Source: Selenomonadaceae bacterium (GTDB lineage Bacteria > Bacillota > Negativicutes > Selenomonadales > Selenomonadaceae). From it: a stretch of DNA of 64,000 bases. Location: the NCBI GenBank assembly GCA_024698045.1, contig JAILRS010000018.1, positions 62,001 to 126,000 on the forward strand. Reading direction: 5' to 3'. A program made the translations under genes and the position numbers. Numbering within the stretch: position 1 is the stretch's first letter; each line of letters begins with the position of its first letter. The notes under the pieces were generated by a model. The model ran no database searches and was not told where the DNA came from. It was given only the letters and a program-made list of their open reading frames with translations. Of the stretch, positions 54,690 through 63,442 are shown piece by piece.

Positions 54690-55865
54690 ATGATAAGCGT
54701 GACGAAGTTGCTTTTTGCCGATGACTACTTCGGCGACAGTCTGCGCTACACCAAAGATGCACACAGTATGAGGAACGGAGCAGCGGCAGGCATTGGCCCC
54801 GTAGTGGTTTGGAATTCGACGCGCACTTGCAATTTAAAATGCCGTCACTGCTACATGAATTCGGATTCAAATAAATACAAAGATGAATTGTCTACCGCAG
54901 AGGCTAAAAAATTTATCGACGATCTTGCGGAATTTAAAGTGCCGGTGTTATTGTTTTCGGGCGGTGAGCCGCTTATTCGTCCCGATTTCTTTGAGCTTGC
55001 CGAATACGCCGCAAAAAAAAATGTTCGCCCGACTCTCTCCACCAATGGCACTCTGATAACGCGCGAAACTGCGCAGAGAATAAAAGATATCGGCGTCGGT
55101 TACGTAGGTATTTCGCTTGACGGACTCGAGGAAGTCAACGATAAATTTCGCGGCGTGCCCGGTGCTTACGTCAAAGCAATGAACGGGATAAAAAATTGTG
55201 TCGCCGTCGGTCAACGCGTCGGGCTTCGTTTCACAATCAATCATCACAACTTCAAAGAGCTGGATAAAATTTTCGATTTCATTGAGGCAGAACAAATCAA
55301 TCGCGTTTGTTTCTATCATCTGGTCTATTCGGGACGCGGCAGTCAAATGTTAGACGAAGATGTAACCCCTACCGAATCGCGACAAGCTATGGATACGATT
55401 ATCAGACGTACGAAGGATTTTGCGCGGCGCGGTTTGGCGAAAGAAATTTTGACTGTCGATAATCATTGCGACGGCGTTTACATGTACCTAAAGGCATTGG
55501 CGGACGGCGATGATGATACGGCTGCGCAGATAAAAAAATTTATCTCGATGAATGGCGGAAATCGTTCGGGGATTGCATTCGGCGAAGTGGATCCGTTAGG
55601 CTACGTACATCCCGACCAATTCACTCAACATCATACTTTCGGTAATGTCCGCGAAAGAAAATTCGGCGATATTTGGAGCGATACAAGCAATCCGATTATG
55701 TCGGGCTTGAAGAATCGCAAACCGCTGTTGAAAGGACGTTGCGCACGGTGTAAATTTCTCGACGTATGTAACGGGAATTTTCGCACACGCGCCGAGGCAG
55801 TCACGGGAGATTTTTGGGAATCGGATCCCTCGTGCTATTTAACCGATGAGGAGATTGGTTTATAA
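54690..55865 (+). CDS. ahbC: Radical SAM protein of heme synthesis, AhbC/NirJ1-like (12,18-didecarboxysiroheme deacetylase)
   Basis: 391 residues. AdoMet cluster Cys47, Cys51, Cys54 in TRTCNLKCRHCYM, then FSGGEPLIRPDFFEL, STNGTLITRE and GISLDGLEEVNDKFRGV. The C-terminal part CARCKFLDVCNGNFRTRAEAV is the second cluster motif of the AhbC/NirJ group, which removes the acetate side chains of didecarboxysiroheme in the siroheme-dependent heme route. AhbC and NirJ are hard to tell apart by eye. None of the partner genes (ahbA, ahbB, ahbD, hemA) is in the window. Two CTGCGCAG copies lie inside it. GGAGGAG precedes ATG 54690. Confidence 0.82.
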   Translation: MISVTKLLFADDYFGDSLRYTKDAHSMRNGAAAGIGPVVVWNSTRTCNLKCRHCYMNSDSNKYKDELSTAEAKKFIDDLAEFKVPVLLFSGGEPLIRPDFFELAEYAAKKNVRPTLSTNGTLITRETAQRIKDIGVGYVGISLDGLEEVNDKFRGVPGAYVKAMNGIKNCVAVGQRVGLRFTINHHNFKELDKIFDFIEAEQINRVCFYHLVYSGRGSQMLDEDVTPTESRQAMDTIIRRTKDFARRGLAKEILTVDNHCDGVYMYLKALADGDDDTAAQIKKFISMNGGNRSGIAFGEVDPLGYVHPDQFTQHHTFGNVRERKFGDIWSDTSNPIMSGLKNRKPLLKGRCARCKFLDVCNGNFRTRAEAVTGDFWESDPSCYLTDEEIGL

Positions 55866-55889
55866 ATTTTTGATTGGCAGGTTTTAATC

Positions 55890-56801
55890 ATGAAAAAGTT
55901 TTTCTTGACGGGCGCGATAACACTGTCGTTACTGTTGTGCAATACGACGGCGGACGCGGCTCATTATTTCACGCAAGGATACGCGCAAGGTTCCGACACA
56001 CCTTACGGCGACAACACAAGCGTAGGCAATTACGCAAAGACTTCGGACGCTAAAATTTACTATGAAGTTTACGGTAAAGGCTCCCCGATTTTGATTCTTC
56101 ACGGCGGCGGCGTCGGTTCTCCCTACGAACTCGGCAAAATGCTTGACGTACTCAAAGAGAATCATAAATTGATAGTCGTATCTACACGCGGTCACGGACG
56201 TTCCGAAATCGGGCACTCGACTATAACTTACAAGCAGAAAGCCGATGATGTTATTGCCGTGCTTGACGATTTGAGATTGAATGAGCCCGTACAGATAATC
56301 GGATTCAGCGACGGAGCTTATGCGGCTTATGAAGTTGCGGCACTTTATCCCGAACGAGTCGACAGAGTTGCGGCAATCGGTGCCGGTACTTTGGAGGCCG
56401 GTTATTTCCCCGACAGTTTAGATTTCAATGCGCTTGCCTCCGCCGATAAAAGATTCATCGACGAACAAAGGAAGATACAGCCCGAGCCGAAACGTTGGGA
56501 AAAATTTTTGAATGACTATATGAAGTTCTGGCACAATCAATCGGTAGGCGAAGAAACTTTTAGCGCGATAAAATGTCCCGTACTGTTGATTGTCGGCGAT
56601 GAAGACGATCATGCACCCGTCGCGACGGTTTTGGCGGCACATCAGTTGATAGAAAATTCTCGGCTGTGCGTCGTCCCCAAAGCTTGGCACACGACTTTTA
56701 TCGATAACTACGATGTTACTTTCGCGGCGATTTCCCAATTTGTTAATGCGCCCGTCGAAAGTTTAAAACCGAGCAAAAAGTTAGACGCCAATTCAAAATA
56801 A
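55890..56801 (+). CDS. Secreted alpha/beta-hydrolase
   Basis: 303 residues with a signal peptide (MKKFFLTGAITLSLLLCNTTADA). The fold is seen in ILILHGGGVGSPYELGKML (oxyanion HGGG), TRGHGRSE, the nucleophile elbow GFSDGA, the acidic residue in LIVGDEDDHAP and the His in KAWHTTF, so the triad is complete. The export signal places it in the periplasm or outside. The ester or lactone substrate is unknown. It follows the AhbC-like gene by 24 bp and ends before a terminator. Confidence 0.85.
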   Translation: MKKFFLTGAITLSLLLCNTTADAAHYFTQGYAQGSDTPYGDNTSVGNYAKTSDAKIYYEVYGKGSPILILHGGGVGSPYELGKMLDVLKENHKLIVVSTRGHGRSEIGHSTITYKQKADDVIAVLDDLRLNEPVQIIGFSDGAYAAYEVAALYPERVDRVAAIGAGTLEAGYFPDSLDFNALASADKRFIDEQRKIQPEPKRWEKFLNDYMKFWHNQSVGEETFSAIKCPVLLIVGDEDDHAPVATVLAAHQLIENSRLCVVPKAWHTTFIDNYDVTFAAISQFVNAPVESLKPSKKLDANSK

Positions 56802-56845
56802 ATTTCGGGCGGAATTTTATTTGACAATAGATTTTCCGCGTAAAA

Positions 56846-56880
56846 AAATCCCTCTGAAGTTGCGGAGGGATTTAATTTTT
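56846..56880 (+). terminator. Terminator after the secreted hydrolase
   Basis: AAATCCCTC pairs with GAGGGATTT around a 10-base loop and is followed by AATTTTT. Confidence 0.8.
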
Positions 56881-56979
56881 GGCTTGAATATAAAATTTTC
56901 GAGCGGCAGGAATTTATTCAACCACTATAGAAAAACGTTGCAAGGCAATTATTTTTTATTAACTTAGGGGGCGTGGAAA

Positions 56980-58512
56980 TTGATGTTTTTACTTGCGCTG
57001 TCACCGATATTATGGTTGGTGATTGCGCTCAGCATTATCAAAATGTCGTCGTGGAAAGCGTGTCTTATCGCGTTGATAATTTCGTTGGCGGCAGGTACTC
57101 AGGTTTGGAGTATGGAAGCGGCGCGAGCTGTCGAGGCAGTTTTGGAGGGCATTGCGCTGGCGTGTTGGCCTATCTCTCTTGTCATTATCGCGGCTATCTT
57201 CACTTACAATCTGGCGTTGCACACAAAGGCAATGGATACGATTAAAGACATGTTGACGAGTGTCAGTCACGATAAACGTGTCTTGATTCTGTTAATCGGT
57301 TGGGGCTTCGGCGGCTTCCTCGAGGGCATGGCAGGTTTCGGGACGGCTATCGCGGTTCCTGCCGGTATGTTGGCAGGTATCGGCATCAATCCGATTCTTT
57401 CCGTGTCGGTTTGTCTTATCGCCAATTCTGTTCCCACCGCTTACGGCTCAATCGGTATACCCCTTGTGACTTTGGCGAGTGTCACCGGTTTTGATTCCGT
57501 TCAACTTGCCACATACACTTCGATTCAATTGGGCGTATTAAGTTTACTTTGTCCGTGGCTGATGGTCATTGTAACGGGCGGCGGCATGAAGGCTCTGCGC
57601 GGTATGACGATGATGTGTTTGGGCGCAGGTTTATCCTTCTTTATTCCCGAATTGGTTTTGTCAATGTTCGTAGGTCCCGAACTTGCTGTTGTCGCGGGTG
57701 CTATTGCAACCATGGGCACAATCGTTTTCATCGCGAAAAAATTTCCGCTTAACGATCCCGAATTCGCAATGCCCGATCATACAGACCATAAAATCGGAAT
57801 GTCGGAAGGTATCAATGCATGTTTGCCGTTCATATTGATATTTCTCTTCCTGTTGTTCACCAGTAAACTTGTTCCGCCGATTAATGAGGCATTGATGGTA
57901 TTCAAGACCAGTGTACCGATTTACACGGGCGAAGGCGGTTCGCCCTATACCTTTGTATGGATTAATACTCCGGGCGTTCTGATAATGCTGGCGGCGTTCA
58001 TAGCAGGCAGTAAACAAGGCGCAAGTTTCGGCGAAATGTTTGGCGTACTGAAGAAAACAATTAACGGTTTGAAATTCACGATACTAACGATAATCGCGGT
58101 CATAGCGACGGCGAAAGTAATGGGCTACAGCGGTATGACGGGACAAATTGCCGATACTGCAGTTGCGGCAACCGGTACTGCTTATCCTGCGATTGCGGCA
58201 TTCTTAGGTTCGGTCGGTACTTACATTACCGGTTCGGCTACATCCAGTTGCGTTCTGTTCGGCAAATTGCAAGTCATAGCGAGTCAAGCAATAGGCGCGT
58301 CGCCCGATGTTCAAGCATGGGTAGCGGCTGCCAATGCTACGGGTGCTTGCGCAGGTAAAATGATATCGCCGTTGTCAATCGCAATCGGCTCGGCGGCTAT
58401 CGGCGTGAAAGGTGCCGATTCGCAACTTTTATCTTTCGCCGTGAAAGTTTATATACCGTTCGTAATATTCATGGCGGCTGTCGTTTATTTCGGGCAGGTA
58501 CTTATCGGATAA
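56980..58512 (+). CDS. lctP: L-lactate permease
   Basis: A 510-residue membrane protein with 12 or more helices. FGGFLEGMAGFGTAIAVPAG and ITGSATSSCVLFGKLQ with AAANATGACAGKMISPLSIA, here read as blocks FLEGMAGFG, GSATSSC and TGACAGKM, are typical of the LctP family, which carries lactate with a proton. TTG 56980 is 8 bases from AGGGGG; ATG 56983 is the alternative. The cobalamin adenosyltransferase follows 42 bp later on the same strand, which suggests a lactate-to-propionate route. Confidence 0.93.
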   Translation: MMFLLALSPILWLVIALSIIKMSSWKACLIALIISLAAGTQVWSMEAARAVEAVLEGIALACWPISLVIIAAIFTYNLALHTKAMDTIKDMLTSVSHDKRVLILLIGWGFGGFLEGMAGFGTAIAVPAGMLAGIGINPILSVSVCLIANSVPTAYGSIGIPLVTLASVTGFDSVQLATYTSIQLGVLSLLCPWLMVIVTGGGMKALRGMTMMCLGAGLSFFIPELVLSMFVGPELAVVAGAIATMGTIVFIAKKFPLNDPEFAMPDHTDHKIGMSEGINACLPFILIFLFLLFTSKLVPPINEALMVFKTSVPIYTGEGGSPYTFVWINTPGVLIMLAAFIAGSKQGASFGEMFGVLKKTINGLKFTILTIIAVIATAKVMGYSGMTGQIADTAVAATGTAYPAIAAFLGSVGTYITGSATSSCVLFGKLQVIASQAIGASPDVQAWVAAANATGACAGKMISPLSIAIGSAAIGVKGADSQLLSFAVKVYIPFVIFMAAVVYFGQVLIG

Positions 58513-58554
58513 TTTCGGCGTAAAAATTTTATAATCGAGGGAGCGACAATCAAG

Positions 58555-59055
58555 ATGAAAATTTACACGAAGACGGGCGACGCAGGTTTAACGGGTTTAT
58601 ATACGGGCGAACGCGTCGAAAAAAATTCTCTGCGCGTACAGGTTTACGGTGCGATTGATGAAATTGATTCTGCCTTAGGGATTGCTCGCGCCTTCGTTAT
58701 CGATGATGATGTTCGGGAAAAAATTTTTACTCTGCAGAAACTTTTACCGCGGTTGATGGCGGATTTCGCAAGTTTGAATCGTGACGCGACGATAACCGAA
58801 GATGATGTCTATAAATTGGAAACGGAAATGGATACACTTCAAAGTTCATTACCGCCGTTGAGAGAATTTGTAATCCCCGGTTCGTCGAAAGGCGGCGCGT
58901 TTTTGGATTTGGCTCGAACGATAACACGTCGCGCGGAAAGATTAGCTTGCGAATTGGCGAAGAGTGAACATGTACACGAATCAAACAAAATTTTCCTGAA
59001 CAGGTTATCGGATTACTGTTTCCTACTGATGCGCCGTGAAGATTCGGCAAAATAA
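58555..59055 (+). CDS. PduO-type cob(I)yrinic acid a,c-diamide adenosyltransferase
   Basis: 166 residues. Transfers the adenosyl group of ATP to cob(I)alamin to make adenosylcobalamin. Conserved: MKIYTKTGDAGLTGLYTGERV (ATP loop TKTGDAG), VYGAIDEIDSALG, and RTITRRAERLACELAKSE with NRLSDYCFLLMR. It would supply the cofactor of methylmalonyl-CoA mutase, for which MeaB (27903) is the chaperone. GGGAG precedes ATG. The gene is probably in the lactate permease transcript. Confidence 0.94.
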   Translation: MKIYTKTGDAGLTGLYTGERVEKNSLRVQVYGAIDEIDSALGIARAFVIDDDVREKIFTLQKLLPRLMADFASLNRDATITEDDVYKLETEMDTLQSSLPPLREFVIPGSSKGGAFLDLARTITRRAERLACELAKSEHVHESNKIFLNRLSDYCFLLMRREDSAK

Positions 59056-59077
59056 AAAATCCTCCCGAAAGAGGATT
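59047..59077 (-). terminator. Terminator of the minus-strand gene at 59096
   Basis: AATCCTC/GAGGATT stem (59058-59064 with 59071-59077). On the minus strand it is followed by TTTTTATTTT; on the plus strand there is no T tract, so it serves the minus-strand gene. Confidence 0.65.
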
Positions 59078-59095
59078 GAGGTTGACGAAAATTTT

Positions 59096-59434
59096 TCAAG
59101 CAAAATATTGTTGATAGACGACGTAAGCGAAAAGAATTATCGCGATAAACATTGATGCGTAGCCCGCACGCTCTACCCATAAGTCATGCACTTCGGATAA
59201 AGTATAATTGCGACGGATGTAGGTCGCTGTCAAAGATCCGAGTAGTGCAAGATACAGACCGCGATTTGCCATCGTGAAATTTTCCCAACCAAAGATTAAG
59301 AAAACCAAAGTCAACGATAAAACTACAATCAACAAATAATCTCTGCCGGTTCGCGCCGGCTTTTTGTTTTTATCTTCGGGCTCAACTTTCTTGGGCTGAA
59401 TTTTTTTCGCTATCTTCTTCGTTTGACGTGCCAT
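59096..59434 (-). CDS. Small two-helix membrane protein
   Basis: 112 residues. The first 40 are very basic (MARQTKKIAKKIQPKKVEPE), followed by membrane helices at about 44-62 (YLLIVVLSLTLVFLIFGW), a short stretch around 68-80 and a last one near 93-112. No catalytic motif is visible and the family is unknown to me. ATG 59434 has AAAGGAG upstream, so the longer frame to 59527 is excluded. It stands alone between two plus-strand genes. Confidence 0.7.
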   Translation of the reverse strand: MARQTKKIAKKIQPKKVEPEDKNKKPARTGRDYLLIVVLSLTLVFLIFGWENFTMANRGLYLALLGSLTATYIRRNYTLSEVHDLWVERAGYASMFIAIILFAYVVYQQYFA

Positions 59435-59573
59435 TATGATTCTCCTTTGAACAAAATGTTTTTCAAGTGTACCAAAGGGTAGAATAAATTGCAACGTATA
59501 ATTAAGTAGCAACGGCGCGACGAACATGATATAATGACTGCGAAAATTTTTTATCGAGGACAGAACAAATTAC

Positions 59574-60248
59574 ATGGTTAAAATAAAAATCATTGTTGCC
59601 TTAATGATAGCGGCGTTATTTGTAGGTATTCACCTAATCGAGCCGAAATTTTTGCCCGAGATTTTCGATTTACTGTCGCGCGGCGATATAGTCGAGACGG
59701 CGAACTATATCAGGGGCTACGGCTCGATGGCAATCGTCTTTAGTTTCTTGCTGACAATGTTTGTGAACGCAATCGGATTTCCGCCCGCGATAATTTTTTC
59801 TACGGCGAACACTTTGATTTTCGGAATCGTACCGGGGATAATTTTATCGGTTATCGCCGAAACAATAGGCGTGACAATCAGTTTTCAACTCCTGCGATTT
59901 TTCTTCCGCGATTCGGCGAAAAAATTCATAGCCAAACATAAAATGCTGACTTCGGTTGATAAATACAGTTCGCGTAACGGCTTTACGGTCATGTTAATTG
60001 CGCGTGTGGTTCCGTACATTCCAAGTGGTATTTTGAATGCGGCAGGAGCTTTGAGCTCGATAACTTTGTTTGATTATTTTCTGTCGTCGCTAATCGGCAA
60101 ATTCCCGTCGACGAGCATTGAGGCGATAATCGGGCATGACGCGATTTTGCAAGAGCAGGACATTACCAGAATAGTTATTGCCGTGATTTTGGCAATAGTG
60201 TTAATTTTTTGGGCATGGCGTTATCAGAAAAAAAATTCTCGAGGATAA
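59574..60248 (+). CDS. TVP38/TMEM64 family membrane protein
   Basis: 224 residues with about five hydrophobic stretches. GFPPAIIFSTANTLIFGIVPG and MLIARVVPYIPSGILNAAGA match the VTT/TVP38 (DedA-superfamily) pattern with its conserved Gly/Pro and Arg. Members are thought to move lipids across the membrane; no partner shows which. GAGGACAG is the weak site before ATG 59574; a TATAAT-like sequence is at about 59529. lgt follows 45 bp later. Confidence 0.85.
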   Translation: MVKIKIIVALMIAALFVGIHLIEPKFLPEIFDLLSRGDIVETANYIRGYGSMAIVFSFLLTMFVNAIGFPPAIIFSTANTLIFGIVPGIILSVIAETIGVTISFQLLRFFFRDSAKKFIAKHKMLTSVDKYSSRNGFTVMLIARVVPYIPSGILNAAGALSSITLFDYFLSSLIGKFPSTSIEAIIGHDAILQEQDITRIVIAVILAIVLIFWAWRYQKKNSRG

Positions 60249-60293
60249 CGGCGGATAAGCGTCAACGGTTTTAATTTAACGGGGAGATTTTTT

Positions 60294-61088
60294 GTGCATC
60301 AATATCTGTTTTACATCGGCGATTTTCCGATAAGATCCTACGGCGTTGTATTGGCACTGTCGATATTTTTGGCGACGGGTGTCGGATATTTTTTGGCGAA
60401 AAGCGACGGGCGCGGCTACGAAAAATTTCTGATTGATATCGGATTAATCGGCGGATTCTTCGGCTTGTTGGGCGCGAGACTTTGGGATGTATTTTTTTTC
60501 GATTGGCATTACTATCAAAATCATCTCGACGAAATTTTAAACGTATGGCAGGGCGGCATGGCTGTTCAAGGCGGAATAATTTTGGGCGTGACGGCCGGCG
60601 CGATTTACGCCAAGAAAAATAATTTGGATGTGATTCATCTTGCCGATATCCTTTGTCCTGCGATTGTTCTCGGTCAAGCTTTGGGACGCTGCGCAAATCT
60701 TTTGAACGGCGATGCATTCGGCGCACCTACGGGCGGAGATTTCGGCATTATTTATCCCGAAACTACTCTTGCCTTCCGTACGTACGGAGCTAATCCGCTT
60801 TTTCCTGCGGAAGTTTGGGAATGTCAACTTGATATCGTTATCTTCGCCCTACTGTTGATTTTCCGTTGTACCGATTACGTTAAGGGACAATGTTTTTTAG
60901 TCTATGTCATGTTATACGCGGCGGCGCGATTCGCTTTGGAATTTTTGCGCGGCGATTACACTCAACAAGTTTTCGGCATTCTGAAATCTGCGCAGGTTAC
61001 AAGTGTGATTGCGTTTGCGATTGCCGCAATAATTTTCGTTTATTTGAGTTGGAGGAGGAAGAAAGATGGCAGAATTAAAGTTGCCTAA
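60294..61088 (+). CDS. lgt: Prolipoprotein diacylglyceryl transferase
   Basis: 264 residues with about seven membrane helices. First step of lipoprotein maturation in the inner membrane. IGDFPIRSYGVVLALSIF, GARLWDVFFFD, GGMAVQGGIILGV and GRCANLLNGDAFGAPT with the essential Arg and Asn region are present. GTG start 60294 after GGGGAG. Its last 23 bases overlap the next small gene. Confidence 0.95.
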   Translation: MHQYLFYIGDFPIRSYGVVLALSIFLATGVGYFLAKSDGRGYEKFLIDIGLIGGFFGLLGARLWDVFFFDWHYYQNHLDEILNVWQGGMAVQGGIILGVTAGAIYAKKNNLDVIHLADILCPAIVLGQALGRCANLLNGDAFGAPTGGDFGIIYPETTLAFRTYGANPLFPAEVWECQLDIVIFALLLIFRCTDYVKGQCFLVYVMLYAAARFALEFLRGDYTQQVFGILKSAQVTSVIAFAIAAIIFVYLSWRRKKDGRIKVA

Positions 61089-61365
61089 GGATTTACCGCC
61101 CGAAGTCATGGAGATGTTGAATAACTACAAGAATCCGCCGAACAAATTGCGTACGTTACAGGAAGTCACGGCGCGATATAATTTGACGTTGGAGAATTAC
61201 AAAAAGATTTGTTTTTCCTCGGGCAATGTTCGCGACATGAAAATCGCTACACATGCCGAAATAAAAATTCTCGGTTGGGTCTTAGGTAAACCCGATAAAG
61301 ATGTCGTGAATGATATCGCGAAAAATTCAAACACGCAGGTATTCCCCGGACAAGTTACGGAATGA
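61066..61365 (+). CDS. Hypothetical small protein overlapping lgt
   Basis: 99 residues, soluble, starting MAELKLPKDLPPEVMEMLNN. A strong GGAGGAGG site lies inside the end of lgt and points to ATG 61066. The middle (LTLENYKKICFSSGNVRDMK) looks helical; one Cys. I know no family. Its stop overlaps the start of the next gene (ATGA), so the three are one translational unit. Confidence 0.75.
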   Translation: MAELKLPKDLPPEVMEMLNNYKNPPNKLRTLQEVTARYNLTLENYKKICFSSGNVRDMKIATHAEIKILGWVLGKPDKDVVNDIAKNSNTQVFPGQVTE

Positions 61366-61910
61366 AAAATTTTGATGCCGACTTGAAAAAGTTTTGGTCT
61401 GCCGAAAAAAAGGCGTTCCAAAAATTTTCGCGGAAGTTTTATTTCATAACGAGTGTCATTTTCGCAATGTTGGCTGTCATTACGGTTATCGCGCCGAAAT
61501 CCGATACGCCACCCAGTTGGCACGAAGAAATTATTCCGTCAAACGCAATCGGCTACATTGATAACGGTAAAGTCATTGCGTTGCCCGACGGCGATTATCG
61601 ACTTGCGATGCCGCCGCAAAATACTTTCGTCAACGGTATTGCGCCGATGTTGCTTGTCGAGGTTGACGGCAATTATTTTCCGCTGAACATTGTCGATGAT
61701 TCTATCTTGCCGCGCAGAGGTAAACAATTACCGCTGAAAATTTTATTCGGCTTTACTTCCGCACATGCCGAAAATACTCTGACGTATAAAGAAAAAACCG
61801 GCGACGATAATCCCGTCACCGAATACAGTAGGAAGGCATTTTATTTTTTGCGCGTTGAAAACGGCTACGGACGAGTTCGGCGCGATTTTGTTATCCAAAC
61901 CTTGAATTAA
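61362..61910 (+). CDS. Hypothetical single-pass membrane protein
   Basis: 182 residues. Basic, aromatic N-terminus (FWSAEKKAFQKFSRKF), one membrane helix at about 29-45 (ITSVIFAMLAVITVIAP), then an extracytoplasmic part with many Pro, Asp and Gly. No motif is recognised. The start overlaps the stop of the preceding gene by 4 bases. The C-terminus ends three bases before the convergent HTH gene. Confidence 0.72.
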   Translation: MKNFDADLKKFWSAEKKAFQKFSRKFYFITSVIFAMLAVITVIAPKSDTPPSWHEEIIPSNAIGYIDNGKVIALPDGDYRLAMPPQNTFVNGIAPMLLVEVDGNYFPLNIVDDSILPRRGKQLPLKILFGFTSAHAENTLTYKEKTGDDNPVTEYSRKAFYFLRVENGYGRVRRDFVIQTLN

Positions 61911-61913
61911 AAG

Positions 61914-62438
61914 TCATTCGCGCTTATTCGTCAGCGGTGAAAACTCAAAGTCATACAAGACATCATTCACAATGTCTATATCGAAAATTTTCCGCTGAAT
62001 CAAATATTCTATAATCAAGTCGCGCTTATTGCTCGGCGACAAAGTAAATCCTGCTCTTCCTATTAAATCTTTTGTCTCATCTAAATCCAAATGCAGGATA
62101 AGCGCAAAAGCCAATGCAGTTTCTTTCGTCGGTTGATAATCGGCGTTCTTTTTTATTTTGGAAAAGTGTTGCCTGGTAATTCCTGCGCGATTATATACTT
62201 CGGAAGATTTATCGCCTTTCGTTTCAATCAACTTCAATAATTTTTCCGAGAAGGTATCTTCTTTTTTGGCGAAGATATTTTTTATCATCCCGATTATTCC
62301 CGAAGAATTTGTAGTAGGTGCGGATGTGTTTTCAAATATGTCAGTTGAGAAACCCAACGATTTTGATTCGTAAAACTCAGTGATAAAATTCTTTATGTCC
62401 TGAACAAGCTTGCCGTATTCTCTGTCTTCTCTGCGCAT
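61914..62438 (-). CDS. HTH-domain protein of unknown role
   Basis: 174 residues. After an N-terminal 70-residue region, residues about 73-145 look like an XRE-type fold: TFSEKLLKLIETKGDKSSEV, YNRAGITRQHFSKIKKN, TALAFALILHLDLDETKDLI, GFTLSPSNKRDLIIEY. I have seen this C-terminal block in small bacterial proteins of unknown role. CAGGAGG lies upstream of ATG 62438. It is convergent with the lgt group (3-bp gap) and follows the HD gene on the same strand by 28 bp. Confidence 0.72.
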   Translation of the reverse strand: MRREDREYGKLVQDIKNFITEFYESKSLGFSTDIFENTSAPTTNSSGIIGMIKNIFAKKEDTFSEKLLKLIETKGDKSSEVYNRAGITRQHFSKIKKNADYQPTKETALAFALILHLDLDETKDLIGRAGFTLSPSNKRDLIIEYLIQRKIFDIDIVNDVLYDFEFSPLTNKRE

Positions 62439-62466
62439 AATTTTACCTCCTGATTATTTTCCGCAA

Positions 62467-63027
62467 TCAAAGTTCAAGTTCGTCGGCTCGTTCGGTCATT
62501 CCCTTTATGCACAGTTCCATTAACAAACTCAAATCCATTCCCAAATCATCCGCGCCGCGCTGAATCACTTCACGATTACATTTGGCTGCGAACCTTTTAT
62601 CTTTGAATTTTTTCTTCAAACTCTTAACGCTCATACCTTCCATTTTTTCGGGACGCATCAAGGCGTAAGCATGGACGATACCCGTCAATTCGTCGACGGC
62701 GAACAGAGATTTTTGACAATCGGTCTCGGGCTTAATATCGGCACCCGTCAAACCGTAGCCGTGCGAAATTATTGTCTTGATATCTTCTTCGTCAATTCCT
62801 TCCGGCTCCAAAAGTTCGCGCACATGTTGACAATGTTCTTCGGGGAATTTTTCAAAATCAACATCATGCAGATAACCGATTGCCGCCCAATGTTCTTTAT
62901 CGGCATTGAAATGTTCGGCGAGTGCTCCCATCGCCGCGCTGACCGCCGCCGCGTGGACAAACAGATGCGATTCGGTCGTATGTTTACTCAAAATTTCTTT
63001 GGCGCGATTCAATGTCAAATTACTCAA
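62467..63027 (-). CDS. HD-domain phosphohydrolase-like protein
   Basis: 186 residues. HD metal site seen as VHAAAVSAAM followed by AIGYLHDVDFEKFPEEH (His-Asp pair) and IISHGYG, which fits a small HDIG-type protein. Substrate unknown; such proteins act on nucleotides or phosphates. TTG 63027 is preferred because GAGGAG lies a few bases further upstream; the frame extends to 63045. The C-terminal half is charged and helical. Confidence 0.8.
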   Translation of the reverse strand: MSNLTLNRAKEILSKHTTESHLFVHAAAVSAAMGALAEHFNADKEHWAAIGYLHDVDFEKFPEEHCQHVRELLEPEGIDEEDIKTIISHGYGLTGADIKPETDCQKSLFAVDELTGIVHAYALMRPEKMEGMSVKSLKKKFKDKRFAAKCNREVIQRGADDLGMDLSLLMELCIKGMTERADELEL

Positions 63028-63060
63028 TTTAAATCCTCTCCTCAAAAAAAATCTATACCG

Positions 63061-63094
63061 AAATAAAATGACGGAGACATCCTCTGCCTCCGCC
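63061..63094 (-). terminator. Terminator upstream of the HD gene, for the WYL-regulator transcript
   Basis: On the minus strand GGCGGAGGC pairs with GTCTCCGTC (two G-U) around 7 bases and is followed by ATTTTATTT. It lies downstream of the WYL gene on the same strand. Confidence 0.7.
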
Positions 63095-63150
63095 TTTGTT
63101 GTCGTTTAACCAGATAATTTATTTATCCATATATCACCCTCTGATACGGC

Positions 63151-63189
63151 GTTTGGTGGACACCGCAAAATATTTTGTGCCGACCAAAC
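63151..63189. repeat. Imperfect 39-base palindrome
   Basis: GTTTGGT (63151-63157) and ACCAAAC (63183-63189) flank the perfect palindrome CAAAATATTTTG (63166-63177). The following bases to 63442 (AT-rich, with GGGGACAG...CTGT) hold no recognised gene. Could be an operator or a mobile-element end; see findings. Confidence 0.5.
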
Positions 63190-63442
63190 TGCGGGGACAG
63201 TCCTTCGGCTCTGTGGCGTTTATCTTTCTATGGAATTAACGGGAATTATATTTGAAGATAATTAGAGGATTTTTAACGAACTATAAAATTTTTTACTCCG
63301 AAAAATCTTCGCATGATCCCGTACCCAAACTTTAGCAGATTTTTTTCATTATTGCAAGTCAAGCAATTAAAATTTCTGGTACATGTTATCATCTTAAAGC
63401 ATATAAATCAACATAAATTAATACCGTCGCGCCGAAAAATTT

